From: Notospermus geniculatus
Taxonomy: Eukaryota; Nemertea; Pilidiophora; Heteronemertea; Lineidae
Direction of reading: 5' to 3'
Assembly: GCA_002633025.1 (NCBI GenBank)
Contig: NMRB01000017.1
Coordinates: 470,365 to 534,364 of the forward strand
Length of the DNA stretch: 64,000 bases
Shown here piece after piece: positions 62,260 through 64,000 of the stretch. The notes beneath the pieces are model-generated. The model did not search any database. It saw only the letters and a list, made by a program, of their open reading frames with translations, and had not been told where the DNA came from. A program made the translations under genes and the position numbers. The first letter of the stretch is position 1. Every line of letters begins with the position of its first letter.

Positions 62260-64000
62260 GGGATGCAACTAATGTATGTGCTCTTCTGTGGCCCAAACAC
62301 GACATTCGACAAATGTGAAAGCTTAATAGCCCCAACTCATGTTATTTAATGGTTCAACGTCAATTAATGCAAAACAGCCTTCAAGAATTTGGCCCATAAA
62401 AAACAGTGTGACTGTCCCAGCAATCCTATCACGGTGAACAGCTCATCCAATAACAGAACCAGCCACTTTCTCTTTTATAACCTGCATTTGGCATATTGGA
62501 TTGGCCGTGAGGGTTTTCTACTCCGATGTTAGCACATTTCAACCACTTATTGAGGAGAAAGTCAGCGTCAGATGTGCAATTGACTGCAGGGCAACCCACT
62601 GGATGTAGCTAAAGAATGTAGGGATGGAAAGTGTTAGCTGACGCCTCTTCGTGCCCGATAAGAATCAGATGAGGGTGTGGGTGAAAGGCGTATCATTCAT
62701 TTGTCATCAACAGTACACTGTCAAAATATTTATTCTATACATCAGAAGTGATTGAGATCAAGCCCAAGCATTATTAAGAGTCAAAATTACCGCTCGTACA
62801 AACTCCATTTTCTTCATCTGATCCAGTTTGGGCCATAAGATAGCTTGTCCAAAGCTCCAATGACTCCCCTTAGACATATTTTTCTTGACAGCTGCTAAAG
62901 TATTTATGTCATCGTGGGTCCTTGATCACTGATGCAGCCAGCAGACTATTTACTCTCATGGGATGAAATAGCAATAAATCCATTAAGAGGAAGGAATGTA
63001 TATCGAACATTAGTAGGGAGGCCGGTCAATGACTGAGGGCAGGAAATATGAGACTTTAAGCAAACCATATATCCAAATGGATATTACTTTTTGGTCAGGT
63101 ATTTGGATACACTCACATCCAGTGTGAAGGCAACAATGCCACAAGAGAGGAAGAAAGCCTCTTTTTATGTAAACATTTTGTGGGCTAAAGTCGATCCAAC
63201 CTTATTTTGTCGTCAAATATGCCATCAAGTGATGGCAGCATCAAAGCTGATTTTGAATCAACAAGAACTCAGAAATGTCACTGACATCTAAACAGATACC
63301 AACAAAATTCTTATGACAGGTAGATGTTTTCATTGGTAGATGTTTTCACATTTAGTGATCATTTCCACTGAAGCCCCTTTAAAAACATGGCTGGTGAGGT
63401 GGCACTTTAAGAAAGGCTGGCTTGTTGCCTCTTGAAATACTTCCAGGACAACTTGCAGCAGCATGCAGTAATCAGAACTGAAAGATTATCATGGACGACT
63501 TCTGAATCAATGAATAAATGTTGCCAGAATTCTATGGTTTCGTCCACATTCTCCAGGCATATGTCAAACGACGGCATTTCAACTAGTTCAACAGATTTAT
63601 TGGAGACAAAATTTTAAGCACGAAAGAATCCTCCTCAATGCCAATTTCTGATCAGAAAAAAGACCAAGTCATAGAGCATGAAATTATGTTATTGATAATC
63701 GAGACTAGAGTTCGTGATTCTATATTAGTTACAGTGATGAAAATTTTTGATCAGATTCGATCGAAAGGCAATGATCGAACAAAATCGTCAGAGCTGATAA
63801 CGACGGTGCTTGGGTTCAATTGATTGATTGATTGATCGGTTAGCCCCTTTAAACTGAAGTTTAAAGAAGTATACCTAAAAGGTCATTGAGATCTCTAAAC
63901 TAACAGCATTTCTCCCAGTAACATTATTTGGTTGCAAATTTATTTCAGTGTGCAGATAGGACTGTGGGGGCAGAAATACTGAATAGAAGTTCTTGTTCCA
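62260..64000. other. No recognisable gene; short TTGA microsatellite
   Basis: A (TTGA/ATTG)n tract lies at about 63819-63836. Otherwise nothing is recognised. Open frames of 60-66 codons have no domain resemblance. Confidence 0.45.

Noticed and set aside
1-64000. tRNA and rRNA genes
   Set aside because: No T-loop (GGTTCRANNCC) with matching A box or cloverleaf, and no rRNA-like blocks, were seen on either strand by eye.

Overview
This is a eukaryotic, intron-rich, AT-rich genomic window with no prokaryotic features. The organism is most likely a marine ambulacrarian, probably a sea urchin or a relative. The reasons are short exons separated by introns of 1-13 kb, many small foldback (MITE-like) elements, frequent CATGTA-type words, and an assembly holding unmerged allelic contig ends, as expected from a very heterozygous wild animal. 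The species call is inference; the window holds no diagnostic marker gene.

The one gene I can build with confidence lies on the minus strand from 41165 down to 17195. Five exons (41165-41090, 28288-28099, 27041-26830, 25466-25256, 17454-17195) have consensus splice sites, and their reading phases join exactly (1, 2, 1, 2, 1). They encode 316 residues: a signal peptide, two complete CUB domains with four cysteines each, and the start of a basic Thr/Pro linker. The open end in phase 1 shows that the protein continues. The spacing and inter-CUB linker resemble invertebrate suppressor-of-lurcher-1 (SOL-1)-like proteins, which are auxiliary subunits of ionotropic glutamate receptors. Three small candidate exons (33, 48 and 33 bp) lie on the same strand in the right phase and may be alternative microexons. 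A second signal-peptide-coding first exon on the same strand at 5312-5192 points to another, possibly paralogous, secreted or membrane protein gene or an internal promoter. Near position 250 there is a perfect palindromic NRF1-type motif, upstream (minus sense) of a strong splice donor at 88.

The rest is introns and intergenic DNA carrying repeats. At least fourteen foldback elements were found. Three sit almost end to end at 25553-26051, one family recurs at 62095-62255, and one (47347-47584) is present in one allele and absent from the other, with a clean TTAA target duplication. There is a decayed LINE reverse transcriptase (33310-33640) and several minisatellites: a 51-bp array at 36.4-36.95 kb, a dimeric 53/63-bp array at 40.15-40.92 kb, a satellite-like unit of about 293 bp running into a gap at 37.9 kb, and a 20-bp array whose core is the ERR/SF-1 half-site TCAAGGTCA.

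Three head-to-tail duplications (3175-4444, 17501-21025, 46278-48206) each have N at or inside the junction. They are almost certainly two haplotypes laid end to end by the assembler, not biological duplications. No RNA genes, CRISPR arrays or operons were found.
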